DNA of 18,462 nt from contig JBOHVS010000023.1 of NCBI GenBank assembly GCA_050735975.1, positions 1 through 18,462 on the forward strand, in the 5' to 3' direction. The notes beneath the pieces are model-generated. The model searched no databases, was not told the origin of the DNA, and worked only from the letters and a program-made list of their open reading frames with translations. Both the position numbers and the translations under genes were made by a program. Each line of letters begins with the position of its first letter. Positions within the stretch are counted from its first letter, which is position 1. The stretch is from DATMBL01 sp050735975. Lineage in GTDB: Bacteria > Desulfobacterota > Binatia > UBA9968. This document shows, in pieces, positions 1-7,404 of the stretch.

Positions 1-61
1 TTTTTCAGCAGCCAGAACTAGGAAACGAAGCAAGCCGCTTTGAAACAAGGAGAAGCACGCC

Positions 62-1558
62 ATGATTTCCATAAAGGCGAATAAAACGGTGGTAGTCTGC
101 GTTTTGTTACTATTGGCTTTTGCGGGCCGCGGCCTTACTCAAACCGGCGGAAGTCCTGTAGCTGCTCCTTCCGCAAGGCAGACTGCCTTGCCGGACTTTG
201 TCAGATTGGCCCAAAAGTTGGGGCCGGTAGTGGTCAATATCTCGACCACTCAAGTGACGAAGGAGGCTCCGGCTCCATATGGAAGAGAGACTCCGCGCGA
301 AGGCCCCTTTGAGGGAGAGGATCCATTCAGCGATTTCTGGAAGAGATTTTTCGGCCAACCTTATCCGCCGGGTCCGTTTCGCCAGCAAGGTCTGGGTTCC
401 GGGTTCATTATCGATCGCGATGGCACGATTCTCACCAACAATCACGTAATCGAAAACGCGCAGAAAATAGTCGTCACCCTGCAGAACAATGACCGCCAGT
501 TTACGGCTACGGTCATCGGTAGAGATCCGAAAACCGATCTGGCGGTCATTAAAATCGACGCCAAGGATGGTCTTCCGGTGGCGCCGCTGGGTGATTCCGA
601 TCGACTTCAGGTTGGTGAGTGGATCGCGGCGATGGGAAGCCCATTCGGTCTTCAGAACACTATCACGGCTGGAATTGTAAGCGCCAAGAGCAGGCAAATC
701 GGCGCCGGCCCATATGATGATTTCATACAGACCGACGCTTCGATCAATCCAGGCAATTCGGGCGGGCCATTGATCAACATGCAAGGAGAAGTAGTTGGCA
801 TCAATACGGCGATATTCAGCAGGACAGGAGGAAACATCGGTATCGGATTTGCCATTCCGATCAATGTCGCAAAAGAGCTGCTGCCGGAACTTAAAACAAA
901 AGGCAAAGTGACCCGCGGGTGGTTAGGCGTAACGATTCAAAGGGTCACGCCGGAAATCGCCGAGTCTCTCGGGATGGCGAATAGCAAAGGAGCGCTGGTG
1001 GCCCACGTGGCTTCCGGCAGTCCCGCAGAACGCGCGGGCATCAAGGTAGGGGACGTGATTACCGAGTACGCGGGAAAGCCCATCAAAGACTCCACTGACC
1101 TACCCATACTGGTGGCGCGCACCGATGTGGGGGCAAAAGCGGGCCTCAAGGTGTTGCGCGACAAAAAAGAGATCTCCTTAGATGTAACCATCGCAGAGCT
1201 CAAGGATGAAGAAGTGGTCGCTTCTGCTCCGGAGAAGCAAGGCGACTTCGGTTTAACAGTTCAGAACGTGACACCTGAAATGGCGCAAGGTCTACGACTT
1301 GAGCGACCACAAGGCGTCATTATAACCGCTGTAGAACGCGGGACTCCGGCAGATGACGCTGGACTGCGTCGCGGCGACGTTATCTTGCAGATCGATCGTA
1401 AGCCCGTTCGCAACCTTTCTGAGTACCGTAATGCGATCGCCGGTCTGAAGAAAGGAGAGTCGACCCTGTTTCTAGTGCAACGCGGCCAGAACACATCCTT
1501 TGTCGCATTGAAGATTCCGACGGAAGAAGCGCCACCAACGGAAAAAGCGCCATCCTAA
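62..1558 (+). CDS. HtrA/Do-family periplasmic serine protease with two PDZ domains
   Basis: Secreted DegP/DegQ-like protease-chaperone expected to degrade or refold damaged envelope proteins. A signal peptide covers roughly residues 1-27 (Lys-containing start, then a Val/Leu-rich core). The trypsin-like domain spans about 45-280, with the catalytic triad visible as His128 (TNNHV), Asp159 (KTDLAV) and Ser233 (GNSGGPL). PDZ1 is about 285-375 and PDZ2 about 395-485, and the 498-residue length is normal for Do proteases. AAGGAG lies about 9 nt before the ATG, which supports this start. A Pro/Gly/Phe-rich linker (about 68-107) precedes the protease core, as in the LA-loop region of DegP. The next gene, a small lipoprotein, follows after 109 nt. 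degP, degQ and mucD cannot be told apart from this sequence, so no symbol is given. Confidence 0.95.
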   Translation: MISIKANKTVVVCVLLLLAFAGRGLTQTGGSPVAAPSARQTALPDFVRLAQKLGPVVVNISTTQVTKEAPAPYGRETPREGPFEGEDPFSDFWKRFFGQPYPPGPFRQQGLGSGFIIDRDGTILTNNHVIENAQKIVVTLQNNDRQFTATVIGRDPKTDLAVIKIDAKDGLPVAPLGDSDRLQVGEWIAAMGSPFGLQNTITAGIVSAKSRQIGAGPYDDFIQTDASINPGNSGGPLINMQGEVVGINTAIFSRTGGNIGIGFAIPINVAKELLPELKTKGKVTRGWLGVTIQRVTPEIAESLGMANSKGALVAHVASGSPAERAGIKVGDVITEYAGKPIKDSTDLPILVARTDVGAKAGLKVLRDKKEISLDVTIAELKDEEVVASAPEKQGDFGLTVQNVTPEMAQGLRLERPQGVIITAVERGTPADDAGLRRGDVILQIDRKPVRNLSEYRNAIAGLKKGESTLFLVQRGQNTSFVALKIPTEEAPPTEKAPS

Positions 1559-1667
1559 GGATGGGTCTCCGGTTAGATGCGGGAACAACACGCAGGCGAG
1601 CACAAAGCAGAAGTAGAAACTGGAAACGAGAACCGCATACGATCTGTCGTCGATCATAGGAGGATGC

Positions 1668-2027
1668 ATGAAGATTTGGCTTGTGCTCTTAGCTTTCGCG
1701 ATTGCAGGCTGTTCCGTGCCGTCGAAGCCCGCTGATCGGGAACAAATCAACCAGGAGATGCCGCTGGTGGTAAAGTATGAAACCAAAAGAAACGCGGTGA
1801 AGAAAGCGATCTATTTTTTGGTTGCCAAGGGCATGATCGATAACCAAACCGGCCGGGAAGTCAAAGAGTCCATGGACATCGAGCATGTCTATTACGAAGC
1901 TTCCCTCATTAGTCTCGCGCGAGGCGAGATGGCCGATTATCGCGCGTACGTTGGTCTGGCCGAACAGGAGTTGGACCGGACCAAATCCACGATTACGAAA
2001 CGCGTGAACGCCTTCCAGCCTCATTGA
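1668..2027 (+). CDS. Small putative lipoprotein, unknown function
   Basis: A 119-residue protein with a classical lipoprotein signal: a Lys at position 2, a hydrophobic core, then IAGC with Cys15 as the predicted lipidation site. AGGAGG ends 4 nt before the ATG. The mature part is hydrophilic, looks helical and carries many charged residues. It has no cysteines after Cys15 and no motif I recognise. It lies 109 nt after the HtrA protease on the same strand, so co-expression with envelope quality control is possible but only an inference. The lipoprotein reading is firm and the function is unknown. Confidence 0.75.
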   Translation: MKIWLVLLAFAIAGCSVPSKPADREQINQEMPLVVKYETKRNAVKKAIYFLVAKGMIDNQTGREVKESMDIEHVYYEASLISLARGEMADYRAYVGLAEQELDRTKSTITKRVNAFQPH

Positions 2028-2229
2028 TGTGCCGGTCGGTGCGAACGGCGGTCCGCTGGCGCTCTCCGCGAGGCGGCATAGTGTCACTCCCGAAGCACGG
2101 CTGCCGGCCATGACGAGCGCGTTCGGAGTCATGGCAACCGATGTCGTCTATGTCGCTAAGCACCGCATCGCACCGCAAAGTCCCGGCGCTTGCTCGTGCC
2201 GATTTCAATATCGACAGAAAAGCTGATTC

Positions 2230-4080
2230 ATGCAGCTAGTGGATAAACCCCGCTGCGGTGCCTTATTCTTGGCGGACGGATCCGTATGCTGGCGCGTTTG
2301 GGCACCGCTGGCCAAGCAAATGGAACTGGTATTGTTCAACGGAGACAAACGCCGGGCGTACCCGATGACGCCTGAGGAGCGCGGTTACTTTACTCATACT
2401 GAATCCGGCATCGCCGGAGGCCAGCGTTATGCCTACCGGCTGGATGGCGGTCCGGAACGGCCTGACCCGGCATCGCGCTGGCAGCCCGAGGGCGTTCATC
2501 AACCCTCGGCCGTGCTCAAGACTGAAGAGTTTGTATGGTCTGATAGCGCGTGGGCGAGCATCGCGCAAGAAGAGCTCGTGTTCTATGAACTACACGTCGG
2601 AACTTTCACGCCGGAGGGAACATTCGATGCTGTCATTCCCAGACTGCCGGCACTCCGCGACCTTGGCGCAACGGCTATCGAAATCATGCCCGTTGGGCAG
2701 TTTTCCGGAACTCGAAACTGGGGCTATGACGGTGTCTATCCTTATGCACCGCAAAATAGTTACGGCGGCCCCCATGGCTTGCAGCGGCTGGTGGATGCAT
2801 GCCACCTACACGGCTTGGCTATTTTTTTGGATGTTATCTACAACCATACAGGCCCCGAAGGCAGCTACACGCATGAGTTCGGGCCCTATTACACGGACCG
2901 CTATCGCACAGCCTGGGGAAAGGCGATCAATTACGACGACCGCGGCAGCGACGCCGTGCGTGATTATGTGCTTGACAATGTCAGGATGTGGATCGAGAAC
3001 TACCATTTCGATGGTCTGCGTTTGGATGCGGTCCACGCGATATACGACTTCGGAGCCCGCCATATCCTTCGTGATATCAAGGACGAAGCTCTCACCTCCG
3101 CGCGCCGGCAGAAGCGTCCTATATACATAATCGCCGAGAGCGATCTTAACGACGTACGGCTCCTCCGGCCCCCCGAGGCCGGCGGGCATGGGATCGATGC
3201 CCAGTGGAGTGACGATTTTCACCACGTCGTACATGCGTATCTGACCGGGGAAACCGATGGTTACTATCAGGATTATGGCGGACCGCAGCTTTTCCCTAAG
3301 TTGCTCGAAAAAACATTCGTCATGGACGGTTGTCATAGTCGCCATCGGGCCCGTTCTCATGGAGCGCCGGTAGGCGATCTCTCAGGAGATCGGTTTGTCG
3401 TCTGCATTCAAAACCATGACCAGGTCGGAAACCGCGCTGCCGGCGAGCGGCTAGGCACTCTGATTACCGCGCCTGCCCAACGCCTGGCGGCAAGCTTCTT
3501 GTTATTGGCGCCGCATCTGCCGCTCATCTTTATGGGAGAAGAGTACGGCGAGGAACATCCGTTTCAGTTTTTCTGCTCGTTCAGCGATGCCGGCCTTATA
3601 GAGAGCGTGCGGACCGGACGGCGGAGAGAATTTGAAGCATTTCAGCAGTTCGGGAAGGATATTCCAGACCCTCAATCAGAAACAACCTTCAAGAACTCGA
3701 GGCTCACCTGGTCATGGCGAGAGGAGCCTCATAAAACCGGACTCCGGCGGTTGTATCAAGATTTGCTCCGCGCTCGGCGCGCCTGGCCCGCCCTGCGAGA
3801 CTTTTCGCATCGTAAGGCTCGGCTCCTGGCCGGGCAGCAGCCGGATACCGTCCTTGAATTGGTGCGGGGTGAAGAAGCGCAGCAAAATGACAACACCGCC
3901 CACGTCTATTTTAATCTCGCGCCGGCGTGGCAACCGTTGCCATGGCCGGGTGACAAACAGCCGCTTTGGAGTTCCGAAAGTGAGCGTTATTACGGCGGAC
4001 GCCGAGGCCGTGGGCCACGCAACCAACTGTTAACATATGAATGCATGGTGTTCGGTCCGGCAAGTTGGCAAGCGTTCTGA
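2230..4080 (+). CDS. treZ: Malto-oligosyltrehalose trehalohydrolase (GH13)
   Basis: Cytoplasmic glycoside hydrolase of the TreY-TreZ route. It cleaves maltooligosyl-trehalose to free trehalose and a shortened maltodextrin. An N-terminal CBM48/E-set-like domain (about 5-100, with RVWAP at 22-26) precedes the GH13 barrel. Barrel motifs are DVIYNHTGPEG (201-211), FDGLRLDAVHAI (260-271, nucleophile Asp266), IIAESDLND (300-308, acid/base Glu303) and QNHDQVGNR (394-402, Asp397). The strings FYELHVGTFTPEGTF and FMGEEYGEEHPFQFF are typical of TreZ rather than of glycogen branching enzyme. The 616-residue length is typical. The ribosome site before this ATG is weak. No treY, treX or treS is visible nearby, so the partner enzymes must be elsewhere. 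The gene sits alone between two protease genes. Confidence 0.93.
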   Translation: MQLVDKPRCGALFLADGSVCWRVWAPLAKQMELVLFNGDKRRAYPMTPEERGYFTHTESGIAGGQRYAYRLDGGPERPDPASRWQPEGVHQPSAVLKTEEFVWSDSAWASIAQEELVFYELHVGTFTPEGTFDAVIPRLPALRDLGATAIEIMPVGQFSGTRNWGYDGVYPYAPQNSYGGPHGLQRLVDACHLHGLAIFLDVIYNHTGPEGSYTHEFGPYYTDRYRTAWGKAINYDDRGSDAVRDYVLDNVRMWIENYHFDGLRLDAVHAIYDFGARHILRDIKDEALTSARRQKRPIYIIAESDLNDVRLLRPPEAGGHGIDAQWSDDFHHVVHAYLTGETDGYYQDYGGPQLFPKLLEKTFVMDGCHSRHRARSHGAPVGDLSGDRFVVCIQNHDQVGNRAAGERLGTLITAPAQRLAASFLLLAPHLPLIFMGEEYGEEHPFQFFCSFSDAGLIESVRTGRRREFEAFQQFGKDIPDPQSETTFKNSRLTWSWREEPHKTGLRRLYQDLLRARRAWPALRDFSHRKARLLAGQQPDTVLELVRGEEAQQNDNTAHVYFNLAPAWQPLPWPGDKQPLWSSESERYYGGRRGRGPRNQLLTYECMVFGPASWQAF

Positions 4081-4389
4081 CCGGCGCGACCGCGCCCGCG
4101 GCCGCATCGCGATAGGCGGCATCCATTTCACTACTGCTGGGCAGCGCCCCGGGCTGCAAGCGTCTGACCGGCACGAGCATGGCACGGCAGGGGAAAGCAT
4201 CGCGATCCACTCGCTGGCAATGCCTTTGCTATCGGGCCCGCGCGCTGCGGAACACCGGTTCCTGACTTTGAAACATCTGTCTTCATCCTTGCAAAATCTT
4301 TTTATCGAAAAAACAGCTACAACTCTCGTTCTAGTCGCTGGTACGAAAGTTGCTGAACTGTATTGCAGTTGTGTGGGAGGAGCCGGGCT
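4081..4389. other. Non-coding gap between treZ and the second htrA
   Basis: About 309 nt without a convincing gene. The first half is GC-rich. An AT-richer stretch at about 4290-4325 is the likeliest place for a promoter, but I see no clear -35/-10 pair. A short dyad, AACTG-tattg-CAGTT, lies at 4356-4370 just upstream of the ribosome site of the next gene. An open frame at 4037-4411 overlaps the treZ end and has no family features. Confidence 0.5.
4374..4382 (+). promoter_or_regulatory. Shine-Dalgarno site favouring a GTG start for the second htrA
   Basis: A strong GGGAGGAG sequence ends 7 nt before a GTG at 4390. The in-frame ATG at 4420 has no comparable site. This favours initiation at GTG 4390, although both starts give a usable lipoprotein signal. 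Confidence 0.55.
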
Positions 4390-5595
4390 GTGGGTCGGCC
4401 CGCCCGAGTGATTAAGAATATGCGCACGTTCACGCTCGCACTCGTCTTTTTCGCCATCGTTGCCTGCCAGAAACAAGACACTGCGGAAACCAAACGGGAT
4501 GCCGGCCAACCGGCTGCTCCACCCGCGCGGACAACGGAACGCGAAAACGGCGGCACGGTTTCACCCCGCGGTTCCTACGCCGAAGTGGTTGACCGCGTCG
4601 CGCCCGGGGTGGTTACGATCCGCTCGGAGCGGCGCGTCCGTGCTCCGCGGCAGCATCCTTTTTTCAATGATCCGCTGTTCCGCGACTTTTTTGGCGGGCT
4701 CTTTGGTGGCGCCGTGCCCAGAGGCGAATCGGTGCAGCGAGGATTGGGATCCGGCGTAATAGTGCGGTCAGACGGGTATATATTGACGAACCATCACGTG
4801 GTCGACGGGGCGCAAGAGATCAAGATCGAGCTACGCAACCATCGGATCTTCGATGCCAAAGTAATCGGCACCGATCCGCCCAGCGATCTCGCTGTACTGA
4901 AGATCGAGGCCAACGATCTGCCAACGCTTAGTTTGGGGAATTCCGATCAGGCGCGCGTAGGGGACGTGGTTCTCGCCGTCGGTAACCCGCTTGGCATCGG
5001 CCAGACGGTCACCGCGGGGATCATCAGCGCCAAAAGCCGTTCGACCGGTCTCAGCGATGGCAGCTTCGAAGACTTCCTCCAAACTGATGCGCCGATCAAT
5101 CAGGGCAATTCGGGCGGCGCGCTTGTGAACACGGCGGGCCTTCTAGTCGGTATCAATTCAATGATCCTGAGCCCGACGGGCGGCAATATCGGTATTGGCT
5201 TCGCGATTCCCGTGAACATGGCGCGGAACGTTATGGAGCAGTTGATCAAGACCGGGAAAGTAGAGCGCGGCCATCTCGGAATTAGTATTCAACCGGTAAC
5301 TCCTGAGATTGCGTCCACTTTAGGACTTTCGGAGGCGCGCGGAGTTATCGTCAATTCGGTCACTCCGAACAGCGCCGCAGCGCGCGCGGGCATCCGGCGG
5401 GGCGATGTTATAGTTGCCTTCAACGGCGAACCGGTCGTGGATGGAAACAGCCTTAGAAATCAGGTGGCGACTACCCGCCCCGGAACAGAGGCGCAGCTCA
5501 CCGTTGTTCGGGATAAGCGAGAGCAACAAGTTCGCGCAACCCTTGGCGAATACCGGCCGCAGCCGGCGCAAGCCACGGGTGATACGCGTAAGTAG
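4390..5595 (+). CDS. HtrA-family serine protease, lipoprotein type with one PDZ domain
   Basis: Second HtrA protease of the window, predicted to be membrane-anchored through a lipid. From GTG 4390 it is 401 residues, with a basic n-region, a hydrophobic core and the lipobox IVAC (Cys26). From ATG 4420 it is 391 residues with Cys16. Numbering here uses the GTG start. The protease domain (about 60-285) has His136 (TNHHV), Asp166 (SDLAV) and Ser241 (GNSGGAL). A single PDZ domain lies at about 293-386, followed by a short Pro/Gln/Ala-rich tail. One PDZ plus an anchor resembles DegS-type sensors in layout, though DegS uses a transmembrane helix. The protease core is clearly paralogous to the 62-1558 protein, but this one lacks PDZ2. 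A small hairpin follows at 5649. Family assignment is firm; a signalling rather than degradative role is an inference. Confidence 0.93.
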   Translation: MGRPARVIKNMRTFTLALVFFAIVACQKQDTAETKRDAGQPAAPPARTTERENGGTVSPRGSYAEVVDRVAPGVVTIRSERRVRAPRQHPFFNDPLFRDFFGGLFGGAVPRGESVQRGLGSGVIVRSDGYILTNHHVVDGAQEIKIELRNHRIFDAKVIGTDPPSDLAVLKIEANDLPTLSLGNSDQARVGDVVLAVGNPLGIGQTVTAGIISAKSRSTGLSDGSFEDFLQTDAPINQGNSGGALVNTAGLLVGINSMILSPTGGNIGIGFAIPVNMARNVMEQLIKTGKVERGHLGISIQPVTPEIASTLGLSEARGVIVNSVTPNSAAARAGIRRGDVIVAFNGEPVVDGNSLRNQVATTRPGTEAQLTVVRDKREQQVRATLGEYRPQPAQATGDTRK

Positions 5596-5648
5596 AATTA
5601 AAGCGCTGCCTGGCCATTGCTACCTCACTATACTAAAAAGACGGCAAG

Positions 5649-5666
5649 GTTAGATGAAAATCTAAC
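5649..5666 (+). terminator. Small hairpin with GAAA tetraloop after the second htrA
   Basis: GTTAGAT-GAAA-ATCTAAC forms a perfect 7-bp stem with a GNRA-type tetraloop, 54 nt after the protease stop codon. No strong T-tract follows, so it may be a weak terminator or an mRNA 3'-end stabiliser. Confidence 0.35.
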
Positions 5667-5795
5667 GACGATCCTTTCCATGCTTCGATCAATTATCCGG
5701 GCTACGATGTCCCAACTCTGAATCCAGATAAGTATTCCCCGTCTCACTTCCGCAACAGCAGCCGTCAAAGTCCGGGCCATGCTGTGAGTTTTTCG

Positions 5796-5812
5796 TTGGC
5801 ACGCCTTTTGTA
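5796..5812 (+). promoter_or_regulatory. Sigma54-like promoter upstream of the zinc-finger microprotein
   Basis: TTGGCACG-CCTT-TTGTA matches the RpoN -24 element exactly. The -12 element is TTGT where TTGC is expected, with the correct 12-nt GG-to-GC register. The predicted start is near 5823, giving a leader of about 45 nt before the ATG at 5868. The single -12 mismatch lowers confidence. Confidence 0.45.
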
Positions 5813-5867
5813 AATTCAGGAGGCGCCCGCCAGTTTATAGCGAGCTTTCTCTCAACGGAGGTGACGA

Positions 5868-6059
5868 ATGACACAGCAGCGCTTAGAACATCAGGGAACA
5901 GACGCGCACATCGCAAAGGTCGATCAGTCAATATGCCCCGCCTGCGGCAGTCTATTCCGCAGTAAAGAGGATCTCCGTGAGCATCAGCTGTATTGCAGCG
6001 ACCCCGCGTTCTGCCTTTGCCACGTTGATCGCGCTATTTTTACAACTCGTGGTTCCTAA
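5868..6059 (+). CDS. 63-residue C2HC zinc-finger-like protein
   Basis: A small protein with a strong ribosome site (GGAGGTGA, 5857-5864) just upstream of the ATG. Residues 23-43 hold Cys23-X2-Cys26-X12-His39-X3-Cys43, the spacing of a classical ββα zinc finger with a final Cys. The finger has the expected Phe30 and Leu36 core positions. Three more possible metal ligands follow at Cys49, Cys51 and His52. The acidic/Gln N-terminus (1-20) is featureless. Such short C2H2/C2HC proteins occur in bacteria but are rarely characterised. Nucleic-acid binding or protein contact is possible. The gene has its own sigma54-like promoter candidate, and a small membrane protein gene follows after 38 nt. I am confident that it is a real gene; its function is unknown. 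Confidence 0.75.
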   Translation: MTQQRLEHQGTDAHIAKVDQSICPACGSLFRSKEDLREHQLYCSDPAFCLCHVDRAIFTTRGS

Positions 6060-6097
6060 AGCAGCCGACCGCGGATTCCCCGTAATGAGCAGGAGCT

Positions 6098-6358
6098 ATG
6101 GACATCGACCAAAAGACGGGAACTGCAGCCGGCCTGGCGATCATCGCTGCAATCGCCGGCATCGTCTTGATCTTCATCGGTAACCCCGGATGGGGTTTGC
6201 TGGTGGAATTGATAGCTGCGTTCCTTGGGGCCGTCGGGTTCTTCATGGCCGCCTCCCCGCGGGTGAGCGGTGGTATGCTGAGTATCGCCGCAATCGTAAT
6301 TGCCGTATTCGGACTTGGCATGTCTATTTTGGGTCTACTCGGCAGTCTGGTGTTCTGA
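6098..6358 (+). CDS. Small membrane protein with three predicted helices
   Basis: An 86-residue, very hydrophobic protein with AGGAG a few nt before the ATG. Predicted membrane segments lie at about 8-28, 33-52 and 59-85, separated by short Gly/Pro turns. The N-terminal eight residues are the only clearly polar part apart from one Arg in the loop near 55. The Gly/Ala/Ile-rich helices resemble many small DUF-type inner-membrane proteins, but I do not recognise a specific family. It lies 38 nt after the zinc-finger gene and could be co-transcribed with it. Confidence 0.7.
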   Translation: MDIDQKTGTAAGLAIIAAIAGIVLIFIGNPGWGLLVELIAAFLGAVGFFMAASPRVSGGMLSIAAIVIAVFGLGMSILGLLGSLVF

Positions 6359-6387
6359 TTCCCGACATGCGGCGATTTGACAGTTTA

Positions 6388-6403
6388 CTGGCGCGTACGC
6401 CAG
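6388..6403 (+). repeat. Palindrome CTGGCG-CGTA-CGCCAG
   Basis: Perfect 6-bp arms around a 4-nt centre, 30 nt after the small membrane gene. A TTGACA at 6377-6382 precedes it, but no matching -10 is present. It could be an operator or a weak hairpin terminator; there is no T-tract. Confidence 0.35.
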
Positions 6404-6500
6404 CCGAATGACGTTCGCATATCCTTCAAAGTTTTCGCAGCTTCGCAAATTTTCAGGCGGTCGATTATCACGGATGCCATTCGACGAAAGACTATCTCAC

Positions 6501-6589
6501 CACGAAGATCTCGAAGGACACGAAGACCGGATAACGGAGAGGGCATCGAATCTGAAAAAAAATGTTTTCTTCCTTCGTGCTCTTCGTGT
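6501..6589. repeat. Interspersed CACGAAG repeat with inverted arms
   Basis: CACGAAGA at 6501-6508 and ACACGAAGA at 6518-6526 are followed by the exact inverse TCTTCGTGT at 6581-6589, with TTCGTG also at 6574-6579. The unit is a short heptamer-like word repeated in tandem and then inverted. I recall similar words as common intergenic repeats in several bacterial phyla; that is from memory and was not searched. Confidence 0.5.
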
Positions 6590-6692
6590 GCTCAAAATTC
6601 TTACTTTTTTGGTTGCGGCGTAGCCGCGCTAAAACATCAGGCAACGCTCAGAAGCTGCCTAAGAAAGAATATGAAGGACGGGGTGATGCAAA

Positions 6693-7355
6693 ATGGCTGA
6701 AAATGTCAACCGGGATGAGGTGCAAACGTTAGTGCACAATGGAGCACAGCTCGTGGAAGTCCTGGGCTCGAAGCAATTCGAGGAGGCACACCTCCCCGGG
6801 GCGATTAACATCCCGCTGTGGGAGCTCGACCGGGCAACAACGGCGGAACTCAGTAAGACCCGACCCGTGGTGGTTTACTGTAATGACTTCCAGTGAGACT
6901 TGAGTCCACGAGCCGCGTCGCGGCTCGAGAGTCTCGGTTTCGAAGAGGTTCTTGATTACGTAGCCGGTAAGCAAGACTGGCTCGCATTCGGGCTACCGAT
7001 CGAGGGTAAGAGCGCCGACGTCCCTACGATCGGCCAAGCAGCCAACCGGGACGTTCAGACCTGTTACATAACCGAGAGCGTAGGGGATGTCCAGAACCGC
7101 CTACGGCAGGCTCACGAGCAAACTTGCGTCGTCGTCGATAAGGATCGCGTTGTTCTAGGCCTGCTGCGTAAGAAATTATGGGACTTGGGTGCCGAAATCC
7201 CGGTAGAAGAGGCAATAGACGCCGGCCCAACGACGTTTCGTCCCCACATAGCGCTCGACGAAATGGCCGCGTACATGCGCGACAAAAGGCTTGCGTCACT
7301 CTTGGTGACCACGTCGGACGGACGATTAGTCGGAATCTTAAGGCGACTCAAATAG
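6693..7355 (+). CDS. Rhodanese-CBS protein with in-frame TGA at the catalytic Cys (candidate selenoprotein)
   Basis: Read through TGA 6894-6896, this is one 220-residue protein: a rhodanese domain (about 3-105) and a CBS-domain pair (about 113-220). HLPGAINIP (33-41) and VVVYC (59-63) are classic rhodanese elements. The active-site loop reads X68-D-L-S-P-R, so the TGA occupies the nucleophilic Cys of the CX4R loop. The downstream frame is undamaged (RAASRLESLGF, then DYVAGKQDW). Rhodaneses carry persulfide sulfur; a selenocysteine here would make a more reactive selenolate. Cys63 lies five residues before the Sec and might pair with it. A SECIS-like hairpin starts at the TGA. TGA is a normal stop elsewhere in the window, so a changed code is unlikely. 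Alternatives are a point mutation or sequencing error, or two separate ORFs (6693-6896, and 6900-7355 from TTG). No sel genes are in view. Confidence 0.75.
6895..6935 (+). promoter_or_regulatory. Candidate bacterial SECIS hairpin
   Basis: The RNA folds as an outer stem GAGACT (6895-6900) with AGTCTC (6930-6935), an asymmetric internal loop (8 nt and 2 nt), and an apical stem CGAGCCG (6909-6915) with CGGCTCG (6921-6927). The apical loop is CGTCG (or GTC if C6916 pairs with G6920). The loop begins 20 nt after the TGA and has a G in its first two positions. Both points fit the known pattern for bacterial SECIS elements, which lie directly downstream of UGA inside the coding region and bind SelB. 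I inspected it by eye and did not compute folding energy. Confidence 0.65.
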
Positions 7356-7404
7356 GTTCTTGAGCCGATCCGGGCAACGCGCCGGGTTCCCTGACTAGAA
7401 TCGG

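Larger units (their letters stand above)
6359..6692. other. Intergenic region with hairpins and a CACGAAG repeat
   Basis: 334 nt without a supported gene. It holds a palindrome at 6388-6403, an interspersed CACGAAG-type repeat with inverted copies at 6501-6589, and a short GCGGC-gta-GCCGC hairpin at about 6615-6627. Open frames here are repeat-derived and not credible proteins. No clear promoter for the rhodanese gene was found. Confidence 0.5.

Noticed and set aside
110..784. 224-residue minus-strand frame inside the first htrA
   Set aside because: It lies fully opposite a protease with an intact catalytic triad and has no family features.
2029..2226. 65-residue frame between the lipoprotein and treZ
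   Set aside because: It has a GTG start without a ribosome site and no recognisable sequence feature; probably chance in GC-rich DNA.
4037..4411. 124-residue frame overlapping treZ and the gap
   Set aside because: It overlaps the conserved end of treZ, has shadow-like Arg/Ser/Gly composition and no motif.
6377..6700. Open frames of 107 and 71 residues upstream of the rhodanese gene
   Set aside because: They are encoded by CACGAAG repeats and low-complexity DNA, have no good ribosome site and show no family features.
6693..7355. Rhodanese-CBS as a pseudogene or as two independent genes
   Set aside because: Only one stop is present, it hits the catalytic Cys codon precisely, no frameshift or decay follows, and a hairpin fits SECIS rules. 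The second frame would need a TTG start inside a conserved active-site loop. A mutation or read error cannot be fully excluded.
6693..7355. Genome-wide TGA reassignment (Trp or Gly code)
   Set aside because: TGA ends treZ, the 119-residue lipoprotein, the 86-residue membrane protein and actE at sensible positions, and Trp is encoded by TGG throughout.
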